A stretch of 64,000 nt of DNA from Cylindrobasidium torrendii FP15055 ss-10 (GCA_000934385.1 KN880435.1:62001-126000), one strand, 5' to 3'. Counted from the first letter of the stretch, positions 9,996 to 22,490 are shown. A program made the numbers and translations. Notes: generated by a model from the sequence alone, not told the origin.

Positions 9996-12900
9996 ATGGG
10001 TCGTCGAAGTATGCTTTCCGTTGAACGAATACAAAGAACATGCCCTCAATGCTATAGGTGCTTCCCCGACGATAGAGCCGTCCCCGAAACGGGCGCGACT
10101 CGACTCATCCCCGCTATTCGATGAGGAGATTTCATTGTCTGTGGAAGAGGCCAACGCACTGGAAACTTTCGAGGAGAACCTCACGCAACTGCGCGCTTCG
10201 CAATTGCAAGCCCGCCAATACAGTGATGATGCTGAAGATAGGCATGATGAGGTGTGTCATTGAAATATATGCGAGTCTGACTGCTTGTTCACAATTACCA
10301 GGCACCTTCAGACGATCCATTTTCGGAATTACCTTCCAAAACCCCCGCATTGTTCTCAACCGCTACCTCACTATTCCAATCTGCCGCTCAGCTCGAAGCT
10401 TCGTCTTCGCAAGATGCATTCTTGTCACAACCAAATATCAATGGAGAGTCGGATCCATGGTTCGATGCTGAGGCTCCCACGAACGTGGGCGCTGGCTTCA
10501 GTTCTGCATCCAGCATATCCCTAGGGTTTAAGACAGCAACTACGATAACGCCCGGATTCCAGACAGCATCCAAGAAGGGCGCGATTATTCCCTCCGCGGA
10601 AGCATTAGCAAGGGCAAAAGCGCGCATGCGGGAATGGCAAGACAATGATGACGATGATCCCGCGGAGCCTGACACGGCGTCTCCAGGATCCGTTCCCTCT
10701 GGATTCCCTCTATTCCAGACAGCTTCTTCAATAACGGACGCAACCCCAGAACGCTCGAAGTTCAGAAACTTGGTCAATGTCCCAGAGACTCCGACCAGTC
10801 CTACTCGGCCAGCAGTTTCTCGACCCTCTGTTCTTCCTCCGTCATCACAGCCCTTCAGAATGCTCAAATCAAGTGAGCCACCACCATTCAGACCACCGCT
10901 ACTCAAAACGGCGCAACCCAAGACCCCATTTACCCCACCTTTTGCCGCACCTCGACTGGCAACCCCAGGTCCTGCTGCGACTACTTCCACTTTTACGTCC
11001 GCGGCGGCAGTAACTACACCAGCTAGACCATTTCAACGACACGGCTTTACTACGCCTTATGCCCGCCTAGAGGCTTCCCCATTACCTTCCGGTTCACATC
11101 TGGCAACTCCATTGTCGCGCCCAAAGTTTTCCGCTGCTCGTTCAACCCCTGCTAAGTTTAAGACTCCGTTTAAGGCTGGGATGGGGCCTGGGACGCCTGG
11201 GTTTAAAAAACTATTGACGCAGCAGCAAAGCCAGGCTGCTCTTGCCCACACACCGGGCACCTCTGCCAGCACACCAAGGCTAGCCTCAACGAAGGCCGAG
11301 CGCACATTTTTTGACCTTAGTCTGTTCGAGTTCCTTTGCAAGACCCAAGCCTGCTAACACTTACCAGCTCCTCCACTTGGTAGGAAGTCTCTGGCAGTAA
11401 ATGCTCAACTGCCTCGATGGCATGAACTTAATACTGGAGATCTCCCAAATTCGTGGGTCCTGCGCACTCGAAGCTGAACAAGAGCTCAGTCCTTCCAGAA
11501 TCGTCACCCATCTGGAGTTGATGCATCCCTCTCGTGCATCTGAATATTCGTTTTACAGCGCATCTCCCGGAAACGACAGCACTTGCGTTGGTCCTCAACA
11601 AGCGTACGAACAATTGCAAGCGGATGGGTGTACACTTGCCACAAAAGAATGGGTAGAGAATCACTGGGGTCTCATTCTATGGAAGCTTGCTGGGATGGCG
11701 CATATTGAACCTGAACGGGAATGGTACGATGACAAGAAGCGATGGGGATGGGAAGAGGTTCATCGGCAGTTGTTGTATCGGTCAGGCCATTCTTCACGTA
11801 TTGGTCCAGCACTCACTGACGAGTTGTAGATACGAGCGGGAAATTAACCGTGGCCAGCGACCTCCGCTGAGGTGTATTGTCATGCAGGATGTCGCCTCAG
11901 TGTATCCTATGGTCCTATGCGTATCGGAGATAAATTGGTCGCCTCTGACGCGGGGAGAAGATGGGAGTGTGAGCGAGCCGGCCGTTGAGCTCCAAGTTAC
12001 GGATGGCTGGTACAAGATTCGTGCCCAAGTCGACGATCCGCTTACTCGCGCCATTACCAAGGGCACGCTTCGTGTAGGACGAAAGATCGCGGTGGTTAAT
12101 GCAAAGGTTCGTTTTATTCGTATCTCTCTGGCTTCTGACTGAGAGCACGCAGTTAGACTCAGAGAGGAAAGACGGGCAGGAGATCCTTAAAGCTGAAAAA
12201 TCTGCGAAGCTCGTTCTTTGCGGGAATGCCACGCATCTAGCCCCTTGGCATGCCAAACTAGGCTTTATGAAGGAATATCCTATAATTACTATGAACAGCC
12301 TCACCGGCGACGGCGGGGTGGTACCGTCAATGGATGTCGTTGTGCAAAAGGTGCGCACCTTACTTCATGGAGAGTCATGTAATTGAGATAGGCGCAGGTA
12401 CACCCGATGGGTTACTGCGAATTTAACACAGACGGTAGTCGCACCCTGTTTGACGAAAAGGAAGAATTCAAACAGCAGGAAAAATGGACTGTGAGTTCTG
12501 CCCTACGCAAACATGCCCTAAGACTTCTAATCCACGGGCACAGCTCGCGCGCGAAGTCAAACATTCAAAACTCAAAGAAACCTTTGAGTCTGATTTACGG
12601 CGGTATTTGACATACGCAGAGCGATTGGAGAGGAAAGCTGGTTCTGGTTTCCGACCCAATGAGCTTGGCCCACCGGACAGCATCGAAGAGTTTTATGATC
12701 AACTTGAGAATGCCAGTGATTCAACACAGGTATTGTCTAGCGTGGGCTCGTCCGAAGCTGGTTGGCTGGCTTTACACATCCGCGCACAAATAGAGCAGCG
12801 GTCGAATTCCGTGGTAGAGGAGATCGAGAAAGAGCTCAATGTATGTTCCCAATGTGCATCTAGACTGGAGACTGACACCCACTTAGGAAACCTTTCCGGT

Positions 12901-13171
12901 GCGGAATGTCGTCAGCCTCAGAGTGCTCTTTGTCAAGGACGCGTATACAGAACGGCACGACGCAAACCGGGAGGCTGCTGTTACTGTATGGGATGCATTG
13001 AACACTTGTTTGACGGAGGGCAGGAAACCCGGAACTTTTGTGGTCGGCGAAAAATGTCGCTTCACACACTTGCAGCCAACCTCGATCAAGTCATGGATGG
13101 GGAAAGAGCCTGGATCTCAGATTTTCTTGAGGACAACGAAAGCGACGCGAATCGTCAAACTGAAGGGGTAA
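9996..13171 (+). CDS. BRH2: BRCA2/Brh2-like homologous-recombination mediator
   Basis: Ten exons (9996-10008, 10058-10251, 10302-11319, 11368-11452, 11499-11780, 11830-12106, 12153-12350, 12398-12490, 12544-12840, 12887-13171) give about 913 residues. The disordered N-terminal half carries one clear BRC repeat near residues 155-180 (GFQTASKKGAIIPSAEALAR), the Rad51-binding element. The C-terminal half matches the BRCA2 DNA-binding region: a helical domain (LGPQ-like VGPQQAYEQL and ENHWGLILWKLAGMA), OB folds (VMQDVASVYPMVLCVSEI, DGWYKIRAQVDDPLTRAI, GRKIAVVNAK) and a last block ending at SWMGKEPGSQIFL. The protein loads Rad51 onto ssDNA in the nucleus with DSS1. One BRC repeat is as in the basidiomycete Brh2, against eight in human BRCA2. 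Exon 1 encodes only MGRR plus one base. Confidence 0.93.
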
Positions 13172-13384
13172 AGTGTTGCTGTCATTTGTTTTTTAAATTA
13201 TGTTGTGCTATGATATACTTGACGCGGAAGCTCGCGCGGGGTTAGTTGTACTATAGAGCTGCCAAATCACCAATTTTTTGCAATCGAACTTTCGATCAGT
13301 CGCTGAGTCAGCACAATGGGCAGGTTTAGTAAATGTAAGTGATTATGATTACAAGTCCGTCTAACCAATCCCACCATCCAAAAA

Positions 13385-14942
13385 TTAAGGTCTCATGGGA
13401 GCAGTGTCCTCTGGTTCGCTCTCGGAATCAGGCTCGGGTATGTAACGATGGTATTTTCCCGGAGTCTCGCCCAACTGCTCCAAGTACGAGTGGAGCATGG
13501 TTTCCCTGTTCGCTGGTCGAATTTCAAATCCCTCTGAGCCCCTCCTGACATGGTTTCTCGTAAGCATTGGGTGGCCCTCTTCGTCATATGAAGAATCTGA
13601 TGCTGGTTCATCATCGCCGTACTGAGTCTTGCCATAATCAGGGTGATATGGTGGCAGATTTGAGTAATTGCCTTGGTTTGACGCGCCGCGCCGTCCACGA
13701 TTGCGCGCTGAAGATGGTCGGAGCGATGGATTAAGCGTTTCGTTGCCGTATGTCCACGGAGAATCGCCTTGAACGAACCGGGGCTGGGATGGTTGTTCAC
13801 GAGGCGGCCATTCACCAAGCTCTTCTCCCTCGTCGTCGTTGATGATATGGGTGAGTCCGTCCCCACGAGCTGGCGTGGGCCAACACCACCATAATGGATT
13901 CGGCCCAAGGACAGTCTCAATGTTGCGGCGGCGACCAAGATTCTGTGCGAACATGAGTTTGTGCAAGGAAGGCAAATGGACGAACGCACATAAGGGAACT
14001 TGACCTCTCGCAATTTCCCTCTGCGGACGAGCGTTGCTGCTTTGTCTTTTTCCCAGCCTTCGATTGTGGTTGTGTTGCTCATCAATGATGAGAGGTGGAA
14101 AATGCTGAAACCTCCGACTGCAAGCAAGACCGGGATGCAAGTGACCAGATTTAGAAGAATGAAAATGAGTTCGGAGGTGGATAGATTCTGTGAATTGGAT
14201 TAATAAAGCCCAGAAGTAAGAGGGTAACAATGGGCACCCAATAAGAACGTCTTGACTCAATCATTATCCGCCGGACTATCATACCGATGTGATACGAGCA
14301 CGCAACGTCAACGTAGAATAGAAATCGCAAGAAGTATGCATAGTTGTAATGGCCGATGCAATTGTTGGTCCAAGGGCAGTGATGGTCTTCGAATGCATGA
14401 GGTAAGAATGAAGTAACTGGCGGGCTGCGTACCCATCCGCAGGACACAGCTAATCAGCGTGAGTGCAAGGCTATACTGAGCAGCAGAGCTGCTTACCGAT
14501 CGCACTGGCGGCAGTGATGAGCCCTCGCAGGCTTGAACTTTTCGCAGCTGCGGCAGTATCTGGGTGTGCCCGAATATCTCTTGACTTCGAAGCCATCAGT
14601 CGTTGTATTGGGGCGCTAGAGCTCAGTAAGCCAATAGAACGTGGCTGCATGCTTAAAACTTGCATAGTCGTCGGGGACGCCTCCTGGATCCGTGTAGACG
14701 GTCAGGAAGTAATTCCAAAATAGCAACCCCACCAGGGTGCTGATCAAAAGCTTAGTCCATGCAGATGAGGATAAGGTGCAGACGCACTTGAATGGTAGGA
14801 GAAGCGCAATAAGCTCGACACTCAATACGCTACCGTACCAAGGCCATATCACGAATATTTGAGATGAGAATGCGATGAACGAAATCAACAAGACGGTGAG
14901 ATTGACGACTAATCGGCCAAGAAAGCTATTGGGATGAGGCAT
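13385..14942 (-). CDS. PFA4: DHHC palmitoyltransferase PFA4
   Basis: Six exons (14942-14664, 14615-14497, 14449-14433, 14386-14238, 14187-13990, 13942-13385) encode 439 residues. Two N-terminal membrane segments are followed by the cysteine-rich DHHC domain ([53 protein letters not shown]), then two more membrane segments and the conserved [23 protein letters not shown]4 is an ER enzyme that S-palmitoylates proteins such as the chitin synthase chaperone Chs3. The C-terminal ~180 residues are a soluble, charged, variable tail. The first intron (14663-14616) needs a GC donor (gcaagt) to restore [17 protein letters not shown]. Exon 3 is 17 bases. The start is divergent from the gene at 15065. 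Confidence 0.95.
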
Positions 14943-15064
14943 GAGCTGAACTGATGGCCAGAGGGAAAGGTGTGTACACTGCCCGGCAGCTCGGCATTAG
15001 ACACGGAGAGCTCATTCCGATCACGAAGAAATTCGGTACTTTCGCACTCTCACCGACCTCCGGG

Positions 15065-17326
15065 ATGTATACTTGCCGCCTCATCGCTGGTCGGCGTATC
15101 TGGCCCATAGGCGCGCGTTTCGCGCGTCTTAGTTCGACCGACGCGCCAGGGAAACCTCCAGCAGCAGGTCCGAAGAAAAGTAACGCCCGACTCGCTGGCG
15201 ACTTCGGGGGAGTGAATATTCGTGCGTCTGTTAATTGGCATACAAAATGTCGCCCTTGACATTTGGTCCCCCCAGCTATCAAGTCGAGAGGCGATGCCGT
15301 CAAGCCTGCATCGCGCTACCAACAACGGGTTGCACGCTCCGACACACCTTCGTCCGACTCTACCTCCGCTCCGGCGCAGAATGATGGGTCTCGTCGCGAA
15401 AAGCTTGCCAATATGTACACGCGCACGCCTCAGCCTCGCAACCCTGCCGCGACCTCAGGCGGTGAGGGCTCGACAATCACTCGGTCTGCAACCCCACGCC
15501 GCCGTCTCACTGCAGAACAAATGGCAGAGCTTGCTGCTCGTCCAGCCAAGACCGGTGGCAACCGTCCAGAACGACCACGACGGGAAGGACCGCGAAATGG
15601 GGCCCCACAGAATGCCAGCCGTGGTGGTCGCCGGCCTCCAGGCGGGAAGAAAGGACCGCCAGTGGAATACGAGCCTGTGTATGAAGAAGAAAACGAAGAC
15701 ATCACCCACGAAGAAGTTCTTGAGGCCAGTCTCGACGTGCCTCCTCTGGCGGAGCACCTCATGCCGTACACCGAGGCACAATGGGACGAGCAGAACCACT
15801 GGTGGGACATGGACGAGTATTCCGAGCCTGATGAAAAGGTCGTTGACGATATCGAAATACGCCTGAAGGAAAACGAGGCAAAAATGGAGGAGCATGTCAA
15901 CAAACAGCTGCTCGACCTTGACCTCGCCGGACTTCAGCCCAAGCTGGAAAATGACAAAGACGTACTTGCTGAGTTGCGCAGGCTTAGGCGCATCACTTAT
16001 TTGGAAGATGTCAAGATGTATCTTCGCCGTCGCAAGGAGCTCAAGCATTATTATTTGCGTAAGAAGGAGGCCGTTGACGAAGCAATCGAGCTGGGATTGG
16101 ACCAGCCCATGTTCGTTGCCAAAGAGGGTCTGAAGTGGTGGGACGAGTATGCAGAGGACAACTTCGAGGATCTCGACAACTTGATGCGCGAACACTGGCC
16201 TCCCGCTGAATCTGACTACCAAGTTTCCGTGAATGACCACCCTAAATTCAACGGCCACCGCCTGGTTGAGTACAGCAATGCTATCCCTACTCTCGAAATC
16301 TTCCAACTCGCGCGCGTTGTTGCCGGCGATGCTACTTCCAAGGATGCGAACGCCTCCCAGCTCAGTCTCCATGATCCGACCCCTGCTTTCCTCCGCATTG
16401 CGCAGTCACTTCAAGCAAACCTCGAGGACCCTCAGTCTGTGCGCTTGTACAGCACTCTCCTTGATTTGTACCGCGCCGAGATTCAAAGGACGTTCGGTCC
16501 ATGTGTCTCGCAGGAATTACCTAGCAACGTTTTCGACTATATGAACCCCAATCACCCCGGTGTTGCCGAAGGCAAGCATATCGTCGAATTGGTCAATGGT
16601 CTCTGCCAGACCGTCGTCTCGGAGTACGGCGGTGAGTCTCCCTATGTTTTCGACTTTGAAGACGACGAGGTCAAGGCGGCAAAGGCGGCGGCCGCCGAGG
16701 AAACGTTGATGATCACCCCTCAATGGCTGGATACTATCCCCCGAGAGGGGCGCCTTGATGCTGTCCGTGCGTTCTACGCCGAACGGTGGGCCGAGCTTTC
16801 GAAGCCTACAACGCTCAATCCTGAAACGGACGCGTTCTGGGAAAGTGTCGACCCTCAGCTGCTGAAGAAGAAGAAGAAGCAGTGGTATCTGGTTTGGAAG
16901 GAGGGTAGGGAAGAGGCGCAAATGTGGTTCGACTGGCGCGCGAGGGAAATCGAAGCGATTCGGACAGAGAGGCAGAAATCTCTGGAGGCACACAAGCCCA
17001 CGTTCCAGGCAGAAGTCGCGGAAGAGGTTGTAAAAGGGGACGAGAGTCCTCTCACCCCCAACTCCATTGCGAGGGTCATCAAGGAGCAGCAGGCGTTGCA
17101 TGGCAAGAACGTATCGTTTTGGACTATCGCCGAGTCGCTGGGTGTCAGCGACTCTGCGCTCTCGTCTCAACGCGCCGCCAATCCCGTCTCCGTTGACCTC
17201 CTCAAAAGCATCAATGGAAAGATCACACCGCAACTTCAAGCAAAGCTTTTCCGGTTCCCTACGGCATCGACTCAGACCGCCGTCGGTCAGAATGGAGGCC
17301 CAGCTGCCGTCAAGGCGAAGAATTAG
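15065..17326 (+). CDS. Unrecognised mitochondrial-type protein, 735 residues
   Basis: Two exons (15065-15221, 15276-17326). The chosen ATG gives a typical mitochondrial presequence (MYTCRLIAGRRIWPIGARFA, basic and amphipathic). An in-frame ATG at 14954 would add 37 residues and lies only 11 bases from the divergent PFA4 start, so it is less likely. A basic disordered stretch (residues ~50-180) is followed by an acidic, Trp/Tyr-rich helical body (for example LMPYTEAQWDEQNHWWDMDE). A coiled-coil-like part surrounds residue ~260 and a lysine run (KKKKKQW) lies near 565. The last ~80 residues (FWTIAESLGVSDSALSSQRA) resemble a helix-turn-helix of the sort used as initiator or ribosome-binding elements. 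I cannot name the family; a mitoribosome- or expression-related role is a guess. Confidence 0.8.
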
Positions 17327-17487
17327 GTGTCGAGGTATTTATTCGGTTGGCGATATACAATGCTAGAGTAGAATAATAAAAGCTCGTTCACTAGTGCACA
17401 TCTCTTCTGGCTGTGGGACACAAGGGCTGCTACCCGGGATTTTGTTGAGTCATTAGTAGAATTGCAATTTCCGCATCTCTCACCGCC

Positions 17488-18003
17488 ATGCCGCCCCCAT
17501 CTGCTCACCCGTGCCTCAACCTACTGTTACAAGAGAATGACTTCTTTGTTGTAAAGGAGCCCAAGATTGAACCATGGCTGCTCGAAGCACTCAGTGGCAC
17601 GGGTGGCACATTCTTCTCCGTGACACGCACTCCCGAGGAGATTTCTATTGCCGGAGAGGTATACGAGGGGATGCCAAAACAATTCGAGGAGCACAGCGGG
17701 TGGAGGTGTATCAAAATCGCTGGGCCGATGGAATTTGGTGCGATTGTCCCATGTCGACATACTACCGAGTGGCTGAAGAGTGCCATCAGAACTGACAGGC
17801 GTTCTGTGCAGTCTCACAATACCACTCATGTCAGCTGGCGTGCCCATATTCGCTATTTCAACATGGTGAGAGCGTTATAATACCCAGCGAGCATGTATCT
17901 GACCCTGGAAAATGGCAGGAATACGGACTGGGTATTGGTTCCAAAAGCCAAAATCGGGCAGGCTCAGAAAGCTCTGTCGGAGGATGGGTGGAAATTTCAG
18001 TAA
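17488..18003 (+). CDS. Small ACT-domain protein (CASTOR/aspartate-kinase-like)
   Basis: Three exons (17488-17737, 17790-17865, 17919-18003) encode 136 residues. The fold is a double-ACT protein of the CASTOR type: after the N-terminal half (LLLQENDFFVVKEPK, then GWRCIKIAGPM) comes MEFELTGVLCSLTIPLMSAG, VPIFAISTWNTDWVLVPKAK and a final helix ending DGWKFQ. The FELTG and FAIST-x2-TDW/YVLV blocks form the typical amino-acid-binding ACT element. Such small proteins bind amino acids; in animals CASTOR1 senses arginine for TORC1, while the fungal ones are poorly studied. The splice model is fixed by continuity of the second ACT unit. It stands alone, 162 bases after the preceding gene. The ligand is unknown. 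Confidence 0.85.
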
Positions 18004-18188
18004 AGTCGACGATGCGAAGGTTATATTTCCTCGTGTATTAGATTGTTGTTCGATCGTCGACTTGGACAGCTTGTTTGACCAAATTGTACCTTGCTTTTGA
18101 CCATCAACACCACGCTCGAGCTTGAATCGCGGTATACCCTCGGTGCATACACGTTAAAGCGCCGTGTCGCTCCGTTATCATCCAAAAT

Positions 18189-20467
18189 ATGGATCCCGGA
18201 CCCTCGTCGAGCACGGTCCCGAATGTGCCGCTCGATATTGCCGCACAGGCGCGCATGAAAAGGGCGCGCCGCCAGAATATCTTCACCTCCGAAATCGACG
18301 GTATCATCATACATGAGATGAGAACTCAAGGTGTGTGCTTGTGTGCGCCGTTCTTGTGCTCGCTGCTAATGCCTATGCTAGTTGAAAATGGCCCGAACAT
18401 CATCCCCGAGGCCCCGTTCTTTGGTACCACCGACATGGCCCTCGTTCCTCCGCATAACCGGGTTGCGCATGCCTTCACTACCATGGCCAAAAACATCGAA
18501 GCCATAGGATACTTCCAACACCCCAATACAATGGAGAAGATTCACAACCAGATTACCCTGGAGAAAGGCGACTTTGAGAAAATTGAAACGCAGCCCCACA
18601 GTCGGTTTCAGTGGGTTTTGCCGTTCGACGAGGTTTGTCCTCTCTGTCGCCCTTAGGCTGAAAGCTCATCTGCTCGGTGTACTAGTCAGGCAAACAGGAT
18701 ACCACTGACGAGCGGTACGCCGACCACCACAGCCGCTTCGAGAAGAAGGAGAAGATCTATCGTCTGCGCGAATTAAACACTTTGAGGAGCAAGCAAGCAC
18801 AACTCAGCGATCGCATCTCCCAACTCAGCAACATGCCCTTTGGCTCCTTCAACGTTCTTGACCGCGATACCTTCTCTGGGTGGCCCTATAGGCTTGGGTC
18901 GCCTGAAGAAGGTTTGCGACGCAAGAATCAGATGATAGAAATTGCTTCGGACCTCCACTATCGTCTAACACAATCCCTCGACAGTGTCAAGCTTGACAGA
19001 CAACCAACTCCCCCGACTTCCCAAAACTCGGACACCCTGACGCCTACTTCCCAGTCCGCAGAACATGTCTGCTACAGTCCAGATATCCCGCCTGCTACTA
19101 TCCTTCCCGAGGCTCCTCAACTCGAAGATGAATCAGAGATGACATCGTACTTGCCAGAACTCGACGAGAATTACCAACCTAGGAAGCGGCCAAGAAGCAC
19201 CACTGACAAGCACCGGATTGCGCCTCCTACTAGAGAAAACAGAAGAACACACGGTTTCTCTAATCATGACGATGGCTACAATGCAAATCGTGGAAAGGTC
19301 GTTTTGACCATTCCGCCCCCTGGGTCAGTTCGGCGACCAGGCGGCATTGAAGAAGAGCACGGTTCAAGCAGCTCAGTCCCAGCCTCACCAGAAAACGACC
19401 AGAGACCGATGTTACTAGCCCGCACTGTGTCGCCCGGGCCGCCGGTCGCGTCTATCGAGGACGTAGAGATGTCCGCGCCAGGGAACGCAGAGCCCTCTGT
19501 ATCGCTGCGGATATCATCGGGCACCTTCAACCTTCCTGCTCCCCGAACACTACCGCCATCTACACCACGCCTCATCACGTCGGCTGCACGTCGTGGCAAT
19601 GTCAACATGCATCCTATGGAAGCCGCCGTGCCATATAGCATCATCAGCTCAACGTCTTCGCCTGACCGTCACGATCCCGCGGCGGCAAATTCGACCATGA
19701 CCTTTCTTCAGAAGGATGGCAGCCGTAAAGATTCCCTTTCGCCCGTTACAGAGGATGAGGATGCACACGCGCAGCCAGACGACGTTGACATGGAACTCGA
19801 TAGTATCGACGAAGTTGGCGACCTCATTGAATCTACCCTTTCGTCACCAAACCGACGGCCTGCCATTGTGTCGGCAGAACCTTCGCCATCTCCAGGAATG
19901 TCCCGTCAATCCACCCCGATGAACAAGCCTCCCCGGTTCAGCAAAAAGAAATCACGGCAGCATTACGCCAGCACAGTAACGGCCGACCAAGAACATTTCT
20001 CAAGCGCGCCTGCACCTGCGAGATTAGCAGAACTACGAGTAGAGTCTACGCCGTCCCGAAAGCGGTCACGGACGCCACAGCAAGTACTGCATGCGCCGTC
20101 CCCCACGCACTCAGATAATGCTCGCCGTTTGACGCCTGCCGCCGACCCAGCTAAGAAGCGCAAAGCCAATTACCAGAATTGCAGCCTTTTCAAAGCGGCG
20201 CGGAATGCCAGTGTACGCGATACGCGGGCAAATGGCGCATGGGGTATCAGGAAATTACCGGAAGCCCCATTGACGTTCTTCACTCTGCCAGAGTTTTTGC
20301 ACAGTCCAGCCGGTTGTTTGGCGGATACAGTCATCGCCGAGATCAACCAGAGGGAGGACCCACCATTCGCTTCTGATATGTATGTGACTCCAGTCCTCCC
20401 GCCAGTAAAGGAGAATGGGAAGGACAAGGGAACCAACAGGACCCATAAGAGGCGAAAGGTATCCTAG
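18189..20467 (+). CDS. Large Ser/Pro-rich nuclear-type protein, function unknown
   Basis: Three exons (18189-18330, 18382-18632, 18686-20467) give 724 residues. The N-terminal ~250 residues look folded and charged: a basic start (RMKRARRQNIF), then a helical stretch RFEKKEKIYRLRELNTLRSK that looks like a coiled coil. The motif with a basic/His-rich lead and repeated R-x-R-E resembles helices in chromatin-complex subunits, but I cannot assign one. The rest is low complexity with many SP/TP sites and several basic clusters (KRPRSTTDKHR, KKRKANY, RTHKRRKVS at the C-terminus) that could serve as nuclear localisation signals. A second acceptor at 18698 would drop four residues from exon 3. The gap to the ACT gene upstream is 185 bases. 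Confidence 0.72.
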
Positions 20468-20683
20468 TTTGTGAACTCACTTCACAAGTACGATTATTTC
20501 CACGATTTATCTTCTTTACCTTGTTACTTTGCTACTTACCGAAATATTTGGACTTTTTTTGGTGCTTGTTCACAAATTCATTTTGACTTTCAGTACGAAG
20601 TCCTCGATTACCACTTTGAATTGGAGAGAAAGTACATTCTAAGTACAGAAGTTACAACAGCTGGTACATATTGGTACCAACGC

Positions 20684-22415
20684 CTATTTAGATTTAATTG
20701 AGAGCGTGTACACATCTGAATGGTCGCTTCCGGAGTAAACCTCGTATGCAGTGCTACCTGAGGGTGTTCCGTCGCTTGAGAATTTGGTCTCGCCGTCAAT
20801 GGCCAACAAGAGGTTGCTCCCGTCAGTCACCTAGGACGTAGTCATTCGTCTTTCGAGTTCGCAGTGCTTTCGAGATCCTAAACTCACCGCAGAAAACGTC
20901 GACGAGGAAACGCTGCTTCCACAGCTGAGCTCACCGCTGCTCACACCACAGCTACCTTTCGAACTGGTCATCGTGAAGCTGTTCTTGGATCCCGACAAAG
21001 TGAATGTTGCCAGTGTTTGTGTCGAGACGACGCCCTTCGAAATCAGTCCTCCAATTGACTGGCCGTTCTGCAGTGCCACTATCGTCGCTTTGGCGGGAAG
21101 AGATCCATCGGAAGTCTGCGTAGCAGGGAGTCAATTGTGGTATACAGTATCAAGAAAGGGATGGTATCGTACACCTGTCGGGGCTGACTGTAGGCCGCAA
21201 AGGGAGAGTAATACTAAGTTATACATTCGTATCTCGTAGGTGGTGCATTAGTTACTCACGGAGGTTACCTGTCAAATGTATGTTAGCTGTGCGGCCGATG
21301 CCAAGGGAAAGATACTTACAGTGGTTGTGCTGCTTGAACCAGATTTCGGGGGGTACTTGATACCGCTGCTAGGGCAGCTGCCAGCCTTGGGAGCATCTTT
21401 TAAACGCTTAGAACCATCCACCACGATGAATTTACACTGAAACGCACCAATTGCAACGAATTTCCCATCAATGGCAGATCCTTTCAGGTTGAAGTACCAG
21501 TAAATCTGGTTAAGGCTGTTGCTCTCGCAGTCTATGGCAGGTGTAACACCAGACTCCGTCTTCAAAGCGCTGAGAATGTCGGAAAGCTTATGGGTTCCGC
21601 TGCTGGACGGGGTGATATCGTGCTTGGCGAGCCATTCGTAGGTAGTATAGCTCTTGAAGAGGTTGACGGTGGACGTGAAGTATGCGGTTGCATCGACACC
21701 CTGCTCGGCGTTGCTCCCAAAGCAGTCCAACTCCAGGGTGCTCATGCATGTACCGTGCTTGCCCCACTCGTGTGCCCAGAAGGAGGCATCATCGCCGTTG
21801 TAATCCTTCCAGTACTAATGGAATGTTTAACGCAGCCTCGAAAAGTGGGATAGGATTGATACTGACCGTCTTCATGTCGGAGAGAACATCGCTAGCACCA
21901 TTGTCGGACAGAATCTATGTAAGGTAGATTGGCGCTCTGATCCAAATGAAGGTAGGAATTGCACGTACGCCGGCGATGTCTGTGTACTGGCGGCTAGAGT
22001 CGCAAGACTGGTCGTAGGTCCCATCACAGTGATCGGGCCAGAGACCTTCGCATCGCAATGAACGAGTGCCTCTGAGTTGAAAGTGGTTACACATACCGTG
22101 GATAGTCCAGCTGTCAGCCGGTCCAGTGGCAGGATCAAAGTCCCAGAATTGTGTCTGCGCAAGCAAACCCTAGAACAAAGATGAGATACAAACAACAAAT
22201 AACCACAACGATAAGATGGAACGCACTCCAGGAGCCTCGAGACAGCACGTTCCGTTTGTCGTCGACGAAGCGCAGGATGTCCCACCGGAAGTTCCGCATC
22301 CCGAATTCGCGTTGAGTGTGCGGTCCATGAGGTTCATGGTACGCGAAGCAGCGAGAAACGGCTTCGCGTTGGCCAGCGTAGCAACAAGGGAGACGATGGG
22401 GAGCAAAGAGAACAT
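20684..22415 (-). CDS. Secreted ribonuclease T2 with C-terminal extension
   Basis: Exons 22415-22227, 22169-22097, 22045-21969, 21914-21867, 21814-21320, (optional 21268-21260), 21115-20888 and 20830-20684 give 418 or 421 residues. The N-terminus is a signal peptide (MFSLLPIVSLVATLANA). Both active-site blocks of RNase T2 are present: WTIHGLWPDHCDG (exons 2-3) and a SFWAHEWGKHGTCMSTLE-type block in exon 5. The enzyme cleaves RNA via 2',3'-cyclic phosphates in the secretory route, vacuole or outside the cell. Beyond the catalytic core lie a Ser/Thr linker and a ~130-residue domain (SDGSLPAKATIVALQNGQSI onwards) like the C-terminal extension of fungal Rny1-type enzymes. The join near 21120-21320 is uncertain: either one ~200-base intron, or a 9-base microexon flanked by two introns. 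Confidence 0.9.
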
Positions 22416-22490
22416 CTTTGGGACACTAGACCGATGATGACAGCTCAAAGGTGGGGGATAGCCTATCATCGCAGTTGATTGTCTCCCGTC

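Noticed and set aside
14954..15064. Upstream ATG for the mitochondrial-type gene at 15065
   Set aside because: It lies 11 bases from the divergent PFA4 start and hides the clear presequence that begins at 15065.
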